Part shown: positions 1-8,711 of the stretch, one piece after another
Layout: each line of letters starts with the position of its first letter
How positions within the stretch are numbered: the first letter of the stretch is position 1
Origin: Bacteroidales bacterium
Lineage (GTDB): Bacteria; Bacteroidota; Bacteroidia; Bacteroidales; P3
Length of the DNA: 29,682 bases
Assembly: GCA_016281475.1 (NCBI GenBank)
Contig: JAEEIS010000050.1
Location: 1-29,682, forward strand
Direction of reading: 5' to 3'
Translations under genes and position numbers: made by a program
The notes under the pieces: model-generated
Database searches by the model: none
Told to the model about the DNA's origin: nothing
Seen by the model: only the letters and a program-made list of their open reading frames with translations

Positions 1-414
1 ATTGAAATCACAAAGGGGTTTGACCCTATTCAATTTACTGGCTACCTCAATTTCATTGTGACCTTCGACGAACTAACGGAAATAATAAACAACCAGTATG
101 AAGAATGGAAGCGTATGCTTTCAAACATATACGGGGTCTATGCTATCCGTGACACCAAGACCAACAAACTATACATTGGTTCAGCCTATGAAAAGAAGGA
201 AGGCATTTGGCATCGTTGGGAAAAATATGTAAAGACTGGCGGACACGGTGGCAACAAGGCCCTAATAGAGTTGGTCGAAAACGATTCCAATTACGCAAAG
301 AATTTCAGTTTTACACTATTAACGATAGCCTCCATGGATACTCCTGCCAAGATTGTAATTGACCAGGAGCAGCTATATAAAAAGAAACTTGGAGCGGAGC
401 TGTGTAACAACTAA
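1..414 (+). CDS. GIY-YIG nuclease family protein, 5' end outside window
   Basis: The reading frame is open from the first base, so the true start lies upstream and only the C-terminal ~137 residues are present. The visible part carries the GIY-YIG core: the GVY segment (codons starting near base 133), then YIG (near 172), an Arg in a WHRW segment, and a downstream Glu in an EQLYKKKLG helix that fits the metal-binding Glu of this fold. GIY-YIG domains cut DNA in repair, restriction and mobile-element proteins; the exact role here cannot be assigned. Base composition is AT-richer than the Bat operon downstream, which would fit accessory DNA. An internal GTG at base 58 could be mistaken for a start, but in-frame coding continues upstream of it. 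The family call is fairly sure; the function is not. Confidence 0.75.
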   Translation: MEITKGFDPIQFTGYLNFIVTFDELTEIINNQYEEWKRMLSNIYGVYAIRDTKTNKLYIGSAYEKKEGIWHRWEKYVKTGGHGGNKALIELVENDSNYAKNFSFTLLTIASMDTPAKIVIDQEQLYKKKLGAELCNN

Positions 415-562
415 TCTTCAGAAACACACAATTGTCATCACCCTTTCTAAAGAGTGTATCTTCTGAATCAAAAACAGAAGGTACATTTCTTTTGCACGTA
501 CTGAATGTCTTTTGTCAAGAAGGAAGTCCTATAAACTGAATTTCTCTTTTTTTCGGAAAATA

Positions 563-609
563 CGGAGTTGTACTCTTTGTTTCTCGTGTAAACATGGAGT
601 ACGACTCCG
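563..609. repeat. Inverted repeat / hairpin
   Basis: Arms 563-575 (CGGAGTTGTACTC) and 597-609 (GAGTACGACTCCG) match at 12 of 13 positions. The single difference would be a G-U pair in plus-strand RNA. The loop is 21 bases. There is no T-run after the stem, so it is not a classical intrinsic terminator. Confidence 0.6.
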
Positions 610-650
610 AAAATAACACAAAAATATCTTCAACTCTAAAACGTGCTGCT

Positions 651-705
651 TGAGGCATGCTGAATACTCATTACAAAGCAGTATACAAAGAGTTGGCACG
701 CCTCA
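651..705. repeat. Imperfect inverted repeat with long loop
   Basis: Arms 651-660 (TGAGGCATGC) and 696-705 (GCACGCCTCA) pair at 9 of 10 positions. The interior contains further short complementary words, so a branched RNA fold is possible. Confidence 0.4.
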
Positions 706-763
706 AAACACACTTCTGGTATTACTACACCACCACACATCTTCGTGTATGGTTAATATTACA

Positions 764-780
764 GTGTGCCTCAGGCACAC
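764..780. repeat. Perfect short palindrome
   Basis: GTGTGCCT-C-AGGCACAC is an 8-bp perfect inverted repeat with a one-base centre. It could be an operator or a small hairpin. Just upstream, ACAC and GTGT flank a six-base loop (about 734-748) and form a weaker stem. Confidence 0.55.
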
Positions 781-884
781 ATAGATAGCACTACCGTATA
801 GGGGGCTGAGCAGCCACTGTTTACTTGATAGATTTAAAAAAATATTTAATTTAGCAATAAAAAAAAATGCTCTACGTTATAGAA

Positions 885-949
885 GTTGAAAATTGAGAGT
901 TGAGAATCGATAATTAACCGAATGCGGTAGCCGACTTTCAACTTTCAAC
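885..949. repeat. AT-rich heptamer-type repeat in inverted orientation
   Basis: GTTGAAAATTGAGAGT (885-900) and ACTTTCAACTTTCAAC (934-949) are complementary at 14 of 16 positions around a 33-base spacer. It belongs to the dispersed TTTTCAA/TTGAAAA repeat seen at several other sites. It ends 46 bases before the MoxR start codon. Confidence 0.6.
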
Positions 950-995
950 ATTTGATTTTTACGTATTAACGAAACAACATATCAATAATATAAAT

Positions 996-1991
996 ATGGA
1001 AGAATCTGTCAACATTCAAGAACTGAACGAACGAATTTCGAGAGAGAGCGCATTCGTAGATGCCCTCACCATGGAACTACGCAAAAACATCGTCGGACAG
1101 AAACACATGATTGAAAGTCTGATGATAGGACTACTTAGCAACGGACACATCCTCCTCGAAGGTGTCCCTGGTCTTGCAAAGACACTGACCATCACCTCGC
1201 TAGCCAATGCCATCGATGCCAAGTTCAGCCGCATCCAGTTTACTCCCGACCTGCTGCCCGCCGACCTTTTGGGCACCATGATTTATAGCCAGAAAAGCGA
1301 ATCCTTCAATGTCAAGAAGGGTCCCATCTTCTCCCACTTTATCCTTGCCGACGAAATCAACCGCGCCCCTGCCAAAGTGCAGAGCGCACTGCTCGAAGCC
1401 ATGCAGGAACGGCAGGTCACCATCGGCGAAACCACATACAAATTGGAAGAGCCTTTCTTGGTTATGGCAACCCAAAACCCCATCGAGCAGGAAGGGACCT
1501 ATCCTCTGCCCGAGGCACAGGTAGACCGCTTCATGCTCAAAGTGGTCATCAGCTATCCTCAGAAAGCAGAAGAACGCCAAATCCTCCACCAGCAGATGAC
1601 CGGCGAGATGGTCAAGCAGCAGCCCATCCTCAAGCCCGCCGACATCCTCAAAGCCCGCAACATTGTCCGCGAGGTATACATGGACGAGAAGATTGAAAAC
1701 TACATCACCGACATCGTCTTCGCCACCCGCTATCCCGAGCAGTATCAGCTCGGCAAACTCAAAGGCCTCATCAGCTACGGTGCTTCGCCCCGTGGCAGCA
1801 TCAATCTGGCTCTTGCATCCAAAGCCTACGCATTCATGCGCCGTCGCGGTTACGTCATTCCAGAAGATGTCCGTGCCATTGCCATGGACGTGCTGCGCCA
1901 CCGCGTGGGTCTCACCTACGAGGCCGAAGCCGAGAACATCACCAGCGAGGAAGTCGTTAACGAAATTCTCAACCGCGTGGACGTGCCTTAA
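996..1991 (+). CDS. MoxR family AAA+ ATPase
   Basis: 331 residues, the usual MoxR length. Walker A is GVPGLAKT at residues 56-63. Walker B is ILADE, with D119 and E120, followed by the INRAP segment typical of MoxR. MoxR ATPases act with VWA-domain proteins as chaperone-like or metal-insertion systems, and in Bacteroidetes they head the Bat operon. Next comes a DUF58 gene after a 66-base gap filled with AT-rich repeat DNA. The ATG at 996 is chosen because it precedes the complete N-terminal MoxR helix. Its leader is A/T-rich without a Shine-Dalgarno site, as is normal in this phylum. Family assignment is very secure; the client of this copy is unknown. Confidence 0.95.
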   Translation: MEESVNIQELNERISRESAFVDALTMELRKNIVGQKHMIESLMIGLLSNGHILLEGVPGLAKTLTITSLANAIDAKFSRIQFTPDLLPADLLGTMIYSQKSESFNVKKGPIFSHFILADEINRAPAKVQSALLEAMQERQVTIGETTYKLEEPFLVMATQNPIEQEGTYPLPEAQVDRFMLKVVISYPQKAEERQILHQQMTGEMVKQQPILKPADILKARNIVREVYMDEKIENYITDIVFATRYPEQYQLGKLKGLISYGASPRGSINLALASKAYAFMRRRGYVIPEDVRAIAMDVLRHRVGLTYEAEAENITSEEVVNEILNRVDVP

Positions 1992-1995
1992 TAGC

Positions 1996-2057
1996 GAATT
2001 TTGAATTACAAATTTTGATTCCAAGACAAAACTACAATTCAATTTTCAACTTTCAAA
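1996..2057. repeat. AT-rich heptamer-type repeats between MoxR and DUF58 genes
   Basis: GAATTTTGAATT near the left end and CAATTTTCAACTTTCAA (about 2039-2055) near the right end are copies of the dispersed TTTTCAA/TTGAAAA repeat in opposite orientation. They fill the gap and directly abut the GTG start at 2058. Confidence 0.55.
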
Positions 2058-2933
2058 GTGGAACAACAGAACAACGACATATTTACAAAAGTCCGCAAAA
2101 TCGAAATCAAGGCGCGAGGATTGTCGAGACAGTTGTTCTCGGGCGAATATCACAGTGCCTTCAAAGGGCGCGGTATGGCATTTAGCGAGGTGCGCGAATA
2201 CCAGTACGGCGACGATGTGCGCAGCATCGACTGGAATGTCACCGCCCGTCTCAACCACCCCTACGTCAAGATTTTCGAAGAAGAACGCGAACTGACCGTC
2301 ATGCTGCTGGTGGATGTCAGCGGGTCTAACCGGTTCGGCACCCATCACCAGTTCAAGGAAGAGCTGGTTGCCGAAGTAGCAGCCACACTGGCATTCAGTG
2401 CCATCCAAAACAACGACAAGGTCGGAGTAATCCTTTTCAGCGACCGCATCGAAAAGTTCATCCCACCCAAGAAGGGCAGCAGCCACATCCTCCGTATCAT
2501 CCGCGAGCTCATCACCTTCCGCCCCACCAGCAACGGCACCGATTTGTCTGAAGCACTACGCTATTTCACCAACGTCATCAAGAAAAGATGCACGGCCTTC
2601 CTGCTCAGCGACTTCTACGACGACAACTACACCGACGCGCTCAAGATTGCCTCGGGCAAACACGACTTGGTTGCCATTCGCATTGCCGACGAGAAGGAGA
2701 CTTGCCTGCCCGACCTCGGGCTCGCCAAATTCTACGACCCCGAAACCGACGAAACCATTTGGATCGACACTGCCGACAGCACCATTCGCAACGAGTTCGC
2801 CTCGCGCTATGCCAATCACGTTTCGAAGGTCGAGGAGGTCCTCAAAAAGTACGGCATCGACCAGACCGTGCTCTACACCGGCGAAGATTATGTGAAAGAA
2901 CTGAAAAAACTATTTGAACGTCGAGGAGCCTAA
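2058..2933 (+). CDS. DUF58 domain protein (VWA-like), Bat operon
   Basis: 291 residues beginning with GTG at 2058. Starting here keeps the full N-terminal KVRKIEIKARGLSRQLFSGE segment characteristic of DUF58. The middle has the DUF58 signature with REYQYGDDVRSIDWNVTAR (residues 46-64), followed by a VWA-type metal-site motif DVSGS (residues 86-90). No signal peptide or membrane segment is evident, so it should be cytoplasmic or peripheral. DUF58 proteins are almost always encoded next to MoxR and are thought to be its partners. It lies 66 bases after MoxR and 30 bases before the next operon gene. Confidence 0.93.
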   Translation: MEQQNNDIFTKVRKIEIKARGLSRQLFSGEYHSAFKGRGMAFSEVREYQYGDDVRSIDWNVTARLNHPYVKIFEEERELTVMLLVDVSGSNRFGTHHQFKEELVAEVAATLAFSAIQNNDKVGVILFSDRIEKFIPPKKGSSHILRIIRELITFRPTSNGTDLSEALRYFTNVIKKRCTAFLLSDFYDDNYTDALKIASGKHDLVAIRIADEKETCLPDLGLAKFYDPETDETIWIDTADSTIRNEFASRYANHVSKVEEVLKKYGIDQTVLYTGEDYVKELKKLFERRGA

Positions 2934-2963
2934 GTCTGCCCTACCAAAAACACCTATTTCATC

Positions 2964-3887
2964 ATGAAAAAGAACATCCTAATACTTCTACTACTGGCAA
3001 CGTTCTGTACGACAATATCGGCGCAGGACTCCGTCTTATCTCCCCAGACCATTCGTTATCAATTCCATCTGGACAGCACCACCATCATGCTGGGCGACCA
3101 GACCGTGCTCACCATCGAACCCACTACCATCTACCCCACTCTCGAAGACCTGACCAACAACGACATCGTTGCCGTCAACCAGTGGACAGACTCCACCAAT
3201 GGCAATTTCTGCACCGCACTGACCAGCTTTGAGGTGGGCGAGCACTGGCTGCACATCGGACTCGACTCGGTGCTTCTCACCGTGCAGGACGTTCCCAACG
3301 TGGACACTACCAACACCAACATCCACGACATTGCCAACATCCTCCGCCAGCCCTACACCTTTGGCGAAATTGCCAAAGTGGTAGGCATCGTCCTCGGCAT
3401 TTTGGCTTTGATTGCCGCCATCATATTTATTGTGATACGGCTGAAACGGCACAAACCCCTCATCAGCATTCCACAGGCTCCGCCGCTACCCGCCGACGTG
3501 CGTGCGCTCGACGCTCTCGAAGACCTGCGCCAACAGCAGCTATGGCAGCAAGGACGGGTGAAGGAATACCACACTCAGCTGACCGACATCGTACGCAACT
3601 ACCTGGAAGAAACATACAGCATCCCCTCGACCGAGATGACTAGCGACCAGACGCTCGATGCCTTCCGCAGTTGCCGTGCCTACGCCGAAGAGCCCGCATC
3701 GCTTCTCCAACAAATGCTTCAGACCGCTGACATGGTGAAATTTGCCAAATCGCAACCGCAACCCTACCAGCACGACCTCTCGATGACCCAGGCCGTCAAC
3801 TTCATCAAACTAACCGCACCCCACAACGAAGCCCCTGCTGCCGAATCCGCAGCACCCGCCCCATCCAACCAAACTCCTATACAATAA
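2964..3887 (+). CDS. Exported single-pass membrane protein of the Bat operon
   Basis: 307 residues. It has a signal peptide (1-20, ending SAQ), an extracytoplasmic domain of about 115 residues, one membrane segment (about 136-160), and a cytoplasmic part with an Arg/Lys-rich stop-transfer and a helical region (about 180-285). The cytoplasmic half resembles the DUF4381-like region found beside BatA in MoxR/VWA operons. The tail is Ala/Pro-rich. Its TAA stop overlaps the batA ATG by one base (TAATG), indicating translational coupling. It is probably a partner of BatA/BatB in the membrane complex. The family name is an inference from position and topology. Confidence 0.7.
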   Translation: MKKNILILLLLATFCTTISAQDSVLSPQTIRYQFHLDSTTIMLGDQTVLTIEPTTIYPTLEDLTNNDIVAVNQWTDSTNGNFCTALTSFEVGEHWLHIGLDSVLLTVQDVPNVDTTNTNIHDIANILRQPYTFGEIAKVVGIVLGILALIAAIIFIVIRLKRHKPLISIPQAPPLPADVRALDALEDLRQQQLWQQGRVKEYHTQLTDIVRNYLEETYSIPSTEMTSDQTLDAFRSCRAYAEEPASLLQQMLQTADMVKFAKSQPQPYQHDLSMTQAVNFIKLTAPHNEAPAAESAAPAPSNQTPIQ

Positions 3888-4882
3888 TGAAGATAACATT
3901 TGCACACCCATATCTACTACTGCTTCTGCTGGTCATACCACTCTTAATCGCGTGGTACGTCCTGCGCTATCGCAAGCAGAAGCCCGCCCTACAGTTCTCC
4001 AACATCAGCCTCTTCAAAGGCATCCATAAGACCTTCCGTCAACGGGCCTATCCGCTTCTGTTCGCCCTGCGGATGGTAGCCGTGGGGGCCATTATCGTCG
4101 CCCTCGCTCGTCCTCAAAGCAAGCTCAGCCGTCAGGAGATGAAAGTGGAAGGCATCGACATCGTGATGGCAATGGACGTGAGCGGCAGTATGCTGGCCGA
4201 GGATTTCAAGCCCAACCGGCTGGAGGCCGCCAAGAAGGTGGCGTCCGACTTTATCGAAGGTCGCCGCAACGACCGTATGGGCCTGGTGGTTTTTTCAGGC
4301 GAGGCATTCACCCAAGTACCCCTCACCATCGACCATAGCGTGCTACTGAAACAACTCCACGAAATCAAAAGCGGCATGATTAAGGACGGAACCGCTCTGG
4401 GCGACGGCCTTGCCACCGCCATCAACCGCATCAAGGACAGCGAGGCCAAAAGCAAAGTCATCATCCTCCTCACCGACGGTGTCAACAACCAGGGAGCCGT
4501 CGACCCCCAAAGCGCCGCCGAGATTGCCGCGCTATACAACATACGGCTCTACACCATCGGCGTTGGCACCCACGGCCTGGCTCCCTACCCCTTTCGCGAC
4601 CAGTTCGGACGGACCCACTATCAGAACATCCCTGTCGAACTCGACGAGCAACTGCTGACCCAGATGGCACACTCCACCAAGGACGGACAGTACTTCCGCG
4701 CCACCAACAAAAGTTCCCTGCAAAAAATATTCAAGCAAATCGACGAGATGGAAAAGAGCAAAATCGATGTCACCCAATACGCCCAGACCAAGGATGAATA
4801 CCTTGGCTGGCTCATTCTGGCCGCACTTGCCCTTTTGCTCGAAATCATCCTCGGCCTCTTCTACTTCCGTAGCACACCCTAA
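3887..4882 (+). CDS. batA: BatA, VWA domain membrane protein
   Basis: 331 residues. Two N-terminal membrane segments (about 7-26 and 57-75) precede a VWA domain with an intact metal-ion site DVSGS (97-101), the conserved TALGDG threonine region, and LLTDGVNNQG. A C-terminal membrane segment (about 306-328) closes the protein. This is the BatA layout known from the Bacteroides fragilis aerotolerance operon. It overlaps the preceding gene by one base and is followed 11 bases later by batB, so the three are co-translated. BatA and BatB are thought to form a membrane-anchored complex with TPR proteins BatC and BatE. Confidence 0.93.
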   Translation: MKITFAHPYLLLLLLVIPLLIAWYVLRYRKQKPALQFSNISLFKGIHKTFRQRAYPLLFALRMVAVGAIIVALARPQSKLSRQEMKVEGIDIVMAMDVSGSMLAEDFKPNRLEAAKKVASDFIEGRRNDRMGLVVFSGEAFTQVPLTIDHSVLLKQLHEIKSGMIKDGTALGDGLATAINRIKDSEAKSKVIILLTDGVNNQGAVDPQSAAEIAALYNIRLYTIGVGTHGLAPYPFRDQFGRTHYQNIPVELDEQLLTQMAHSTKDGQYFRATNKSSLQKIFKQIDEMEKSKIDVTQYAQTKDEYLGWLILAALALLLEIILGLFYFRSTP

Positions 4883-4893
4883 CCCCTATCAAC

Positions 4894-5991
4894 ATGATTC
4901 ATTTCCAACATCCACAAATACTATGGTTTCTGCTCCTCATCCCTGCCTGTGTGGGAGCATGGATTTGGCTCCTCTTCCGCAACAAGAGACGGCTTGAAGC
5001 CTTTGCCGACCGTGGCATGTTCGGTCGGCTCATCCCCGATGCCTCCAGCTGGCGGCCCTCCACCAAGTTCGGTCTCATCATGCTGGGTGCGGCATTCCTC
5101 ATCATCGCCCTCGCCAACCCGCAGGAAGGCAGCAAGATGGTCAAGGGCGAACGGCTCGGCAGCGACATCGCCATCTGTCTCGACATCTCCAACAGCATGA
5201 TGGCCGAGGACATCCAGCCCAACCGTCTGGAACGCAGCAAACGCACCGTCGCCAACCTGCTGAACGCACTGGGCAGCGACCGCATCTCGCTCGTTGTCTT
5301 TGCAGGCAGCAGCTACGTGCAGATGCCCCTCACCAGCGACTACAGTGCAGTCAAACTCTTCCTCGACCAGATAGACTGTTCCCTTATCAGTGCACAAGGC
5401 ACCGCCATCGGCGACGCCATCGATAAGGCCATGGAAACCTTCGGCTACGGCGACCCCGACCGCGAATGGGTCAAAAATCAAGGACGCGCCATCGTGGTCA
5501 TCTCCGACGGCGAGAACTTCGAAGACGATGCCGAGGCCGCGGCACGCAAGGCCGCAGCCCAGAATGTGCGCGTCTGCACCATTGGCATGGGTCTGACCGA
5601 AGGTACCCCCATCCCCGAATACCGTGGCGGGCAGCGCGTGGGCTACAAACGCGACAACAGCGGCAACACCGTCACTACCCACCTCGACGAGGCCACCCTC
5701 ACCGCCATCGCCCATGCCGGCAAGGGCATCTACGTCCGTGCCAACAACATCAATTCCGGCATTCAGGACATCGTCAAACTCATCGAAGGCCTCGAGAAGG
5801 ACAGTTTTGGCGAGACACTCTTTTCCGAATACGAGAGCCGCTACCAGTATCCCCTCGCTGCCGCCCTGCTCTGCCTCATTGCCGAGCTGCTCATCTTCGA
5901 ACGCCGCAACAAGAAATTCAACCTCGACAATATTATGAGTCGCAAAACTCCTGCCAACGACAATAACACTTCAACACAATCCAAGCAATGA
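4894..5991 (+). CDS. batB: BatB, VWA domain membrane protein
   Basis: 365 residues, paralogous to BatA. It has membrane segments at about 10-28 and 58-74, a VWA domain with metal site DISNS (97-101), the TAIGDAID segment, the VISDGENFEDD segment, and a C-terminal membrane helix (about 325-342). A polar tail rich in Asn, Ser and Thr follows. The stop codon overlaps the batC start (ATGA, 4-base overlap), which implies coupling. The order batA-batB-batC-batD-batE matches the arrangement in Bacteroidetes. Confidence 0.93.
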   Translation: MIHFQHPQILWFLLLIPACVGAWIWLLFRNKRRLEAFADRGMFGRLIPDASSWRPSTKFGLIMLGAAFLIIALANPQEGSKMVKGERLGSDIAICLDISNSMMAEDIQPNRLERSKRTVANLLNALGSDRISLVVFAGSSYVQMPLTSDYSAVKLFLDQIDCSLISAQGTAIGDAIDKAMETFGYGDPDREWVKNQGRAIVVISDGENFEDDAEAAARKAAAQNVRVCTIGMGLTEGTPIPEYRGGQRVGYKRDNSGNTVTTHLDEATLTAIAHAGKGIYVRANNINSGIQDIVKLIEGLEKDSFGETLFSEYESRYQYPLAAALLCLIAELLIFERRNKKFNLDNIMSRKTPANDNNTSTQSKQ

Positions 5992-6794
5992 AACGCATAC
6001 TCCCTCTCATCCTCTTCACCCTACTACTGCTGCCATCCCTTTCTGTGGCACAAAACGGCAATGCCCGCAAAGACACCCGCAAAGGCAATCGCGAATATAA
6101 GGCCAACCATTTCGACCGCGCCGAAGTAGACTACCGTCGTGCCCTTCACCACGACAGCACCGCCTACCGTGCCCACTACAATCTTGGCAACTCCCTCTAT
6201 CGCCAAAAGAAATACGAAGAGGCCACCCAGCACTATAGCCGCACCCTCGAACATCCCGGCCTCGACAAGAAGACCCGCAGCCGCATCCTACACAACCGTG
6301 GCAACGGAAACCTCAAGGCCGGACTTCAAAAAGAGAACCGCGCCGAAGGCATGCAGCAGTTCCAACAGGCTGTCAACGACTATCAGGAGGCCCTAAAACT
6401 CAATCCCAAGAACGACGACACCCGCTACAACCTCTCCTACGCCAAGAAACTGCTCCAACAGGCTCAGCAACAACAGCAGCAAAACGGTGGCGGACAAGGC
6501 GACAACAAGAATCAAAAGGACAAAGACAAGGACAAAAACAAAGACCAGAACAAGGACGGCAACAACGGTCAGGACAATCAGCAAGACCAACAAAACCAAC
6601 AGAATCAGCAAAACCAGCAGGACAAAAAGCAGGACCGACAGCAGCAAAAGCAGCAAAAGCAAAAGCAGGAACAAAAGAAACAGGATGCCGAACGTCTGCT
6701 CGAAGCCGTCAAAAACAACGAGAAGAACACCATGAAGGAGAACGCCAAGAAACTCGAAGTCGCCCCCGCCGGCCGAATCGAGAAAGACTGGTAA
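5988..6794 (+). CDS. batC: BatC, TPR protein with Gln/Asn/Lys-rich region
   Basis: 268 residues with a signal peptide (1-21). TPR repeats run from about residue 28 to 165, including the HYNLGNSLYRQKKYEEA and NPKNDDTRYNLSYAKKLL helices. A low-complexity stretch of about 75 residues follows, made almost only of Gln, Asn, Asp, Lys and Gly, then a short charged helix and the end. The TPR part is expected to bind partner Bat proteins in the periplasm. The low-complexity part is encoded by near-repetitive CAG/CAA/AAC/GAC/AAG triplets and may vary in length between strains. The gene overlaps batB by 4 bases. Confidence 0.88.
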   Translation: MKRILPLILFTLLLLPSLSVAQNGNARKDTRKGNREYKANHFDRAEVDYRRALHHDSTAYRAHYNLGNSLYRQKKYEEATQHYSRTLEHPGLDKKTRSRILHNRGNGNLKAGLQKENRAEGMQQFQQAVNDYQEALKLNPKNDDTRYNLSYAKKLLQQAQQQQQQNGGGQGDNKNQKDKDKDKNKDQNKDGNNGQDNQQDQQNQQNQQNQQDKKQDRQQQKQQKQKQEQKKQDAERLLEAVKNNEKNTMKENAKKLEVAPAGRIEKDW

Positions 6795-6802
6795 GTCCGT
6801 AG

Positions 6803-6824
6803 GGGCAGACCCCCGTGTCTGCCC
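6803..6824. repeat. GC-rich hairpin between batC and batD
   Basis: GGGCAGAC (6803-6810) and GTCTGCCC (6817-6824) are an 8-bp perfect stem with a 6-base loop. No T-run follows, so it is unlikely to end transcription fully; it may stabilise mRNA or attenuate. The word GGGGCAGAC recurs at 18138-18146 in the spacer of another intergenic inverted repeat. Confidence 0.6.
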
Positions 6825-6854
6825 GTAACCCCTGAATTGCAAATTGAAATTGAA

Positions 6855-8687
6855 ATGAAAAAGCACCATCTCTTATTTTTAGTTTTTAGTTTTTACTTTT
6901 TAGTTTCCACGGCACAAGAACTCACCGTGCGTGCCCCCGGCCGCGTCGATGTAGGACAGCGGTTCGAAGTCCGTTACGAGGTCAACGCCCGTGCCAACGA
7001 CTTCCGTGGGCCCAATTTCAAAGGCTTTTCGGTGCTCTCCGGCCCCAATGCCTCTCACATGTCCAGCACCCAGATTATCAACGGGCAAATCTCCAGTTCC
7101 GTCACCACCGGCTTCACCTACATCATCCAAGCCGACATGGAAGGCTCCTTCAACGTAGGCAGCGCCAGCTGCAACGTCGACGGCAAGCGCGTCACCTGCC
7201 AAGGCTTCTCCATCAAGGTGGAGAAGGGCAACCCCAACACCCAGCAGCAGAACGCCCGCAACGCCTACGGACAACCCCAGCGGCAGCAGAGCCAGCGTGC
7301 CACCCAGCCCGCACAGTCCGACAACATCGACAGCCGTTCTCTCTTTGCCCGCGCCAGCATCAGCAAGAGCAACCCCTACCAGGGCGAGCAGGTCATCCTC
7401 ACCTACAAAATCTACACCCAAGTCTCCCTCCAGCAGTACCAGATTGACAAACTGCCTGGCAACAAAGGTTTCTGGAGTGAGGACCTCACCCGCGACGGCA
7501 GTGTGAAACAATACGAGGAAACCGTCGACGGCCGTCGCTACATGGTGGCCGAAATCCGCCGTGGTGCCCTCTTCGCGCAGGAAAGCGGCAAACTCACCAT
7601 CGAGCCTCTCGACCTCGATGTCCTCGCCCTCGTGCAGCGCCAACGCCAGCGCACCGGCTCCATCTGGGACCTCTTCGACGACCCCTTCTTCAACCCCACT
7701 CAGGCCGTCCAGAAACACCTCCGCACCAATAGCATCAACGTCAACGTCAAAGCCCTACCCTCGGCTCCCGACGGCTTCAACGGCGCCGTCGGCACCTTCT
7801 CCGTCTCCCGCGACGTAGACACTCGCGAAGTGCGCGCCAACGAGGCCATCACCTATCGCCTCACCATCACCGGCAACGGCAACCTCATGCTTATCGACGC
7901 TCCCAAAATCGACTTCCCCAAAGTCTTCGAAGTCTACGACCCGCAAATCAACGACCACATCACCCACAGCAACTCGGGCATCAGCGGCAGCCGCACCTTC
8001 GAGTGGGTCCTCATCCCCCGCAACCAGGGCGACTACGAGATTCCCGCCTTCAATTTCGTCACCTTCGACCCCTCTGCCGGACGCTACGTCACCAAGCACG
8101 TCGAGGCCATCCCCGTCCACATCAACAAGGGCGACCCCAAGTCGATGAAAAACGTCACCAGCAACAAAAGCGACGTCAAACTCCTCAACAGCGACATCAA
8201 CCACATCCGCACCCACACCACCCCGTTCACCCCGCGTGATGCCAACGCGCGTCCCGCATGGTGGTTCTGGACCATGCTTGCCATCATCATTGCCACCTGC
8301 ATCTCACTCGTCCTATTCTTCCGTCACCGTCTGGCACAGCAGCAGGACATAGCAGGCATGCGTCTGCGCCGCGCCACCAAGGAGGCCCGCAAACGGCTCA
8401 AGAAAGCCGCCAGCCACCTCTACGACGGCAACGACAACCTCTTCTACGAAGAAATCTACAAAGCCATCTGGGGCTGCCTCGCCGACAAATACAACATCGA
8501 ACTCTCGCGCCTCAGCAGCGACACCGTCCGCGAATGCCTCGTCGAGAAACAGGTCGCCGAGCCACAGCAACAGCTCATCATGTCCACCCTCCAAGAGGTC
8601 GACTTCGCCCGCTTCGCCCCCGGCGATGCCGCCGCCAAGAAACAACAAATCTACGATCAGGCCCTCCAGATGATAGTGATGCTCTAA
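6855..8687 (+). CDS. batD: BatD, large exported membrane protein
   Basis: 610 residues from the ATG at 6855. An in-frame TTG at 6837 would add six residues of repeat-derived sequence before the signal peptide and is rejected. A signal peptide is followed by a long extracytoplasmic part with several beta-sandwich-like segments, as in BatD/oxygen-tolerance proteins. A membrane segment lies around residues 473-493, then a cytoplasmic helical tail containing the conserved LFYEEIYKAIWGCLADKYNI-type stretch. It follows batC after 60 bases that hold the hairpin and an AT-rich repeat. BatD is part of the Bat envelope complex; its molecular action is not established. Confidence 0.88.
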   Translation: MKKHHLLFLVFSFYFLVSTAQELTVRAPGRVDVGQRFEVRYEVNARANDFRGPNFKGFSVLSGPNASHMSSTQIINGQISSSVTTGFTYIIQADMEGSFNVGSASCNVDGKRVTCQGFSIKVEKGNPNTQQQNARNAYGQPQRQQSQRATQPAQSDNIDSRSLFARASISKSNPYQGEQVILTYKIYTQVSLQQYQIDKLPGNKGFWSEDLTRDGSVKQYEETVDGRRYMVAEIRRGALFAQESGKLTIEPLDLDVLALVQRQRQRTGSIWDLFDDPFFNPTQAVQKHLRTNSINVNVKALPSAPDGFNGAVGTFSVSRDVDTREVRANEAITYRLTITGNGNLMLIDAPKIDFPKVFEVYDPQINDHITHSNSGISGSRTFEWVLIPRNQGDYEIPAFNFVTFDPSAGRYVTKHVEAIPVHINKGDPKSMKNVTSNKSDVKLLNSDINHIRTHTTPFTPRDANARPAWWFWTMLAIIIATCISLVLFFRHRLAQQQDIAGMRLRRATKEARKRLKKAASHLYDGNDNLFYEEIYKAIWGCLADKYNIELSRLSSDTVRECLVEKQVAEPQQQLIMSTLQEVDFARFAPGDAAAKKQQIYDQALQMIVML

Positions 8688-8711
8688 CAATTGATAATCG
8701 ATAATTTAGAT

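Larger units (their letters stand above)
415..995. other. Hairpin-rich non-coding region before the Bat operon
   Basis: About 580 bases without a convincing gene. The region is AT-rich and holds several inverted repeats (563-609, 651-705, 764-780 and 885-949, listed separately). No tRNA, riboswitch class or transposase remnant was recognised. Part of it must be the leader of the MoxR/Bat transcript, but no convincing TAnnTTTG promoter was found. Confidence 0.5.

Noticed and set aside
6803..6824. Intrinsic terminator between batC and batD
   Set aside because: The stem is good but no T-run follows and batD belongs to the same operon.
6837..6854. TTG at 6837 as batD start
   Set aside because: It would encode repeat-derived residues before a complete signal peptide that starts at the ATG at 6855.
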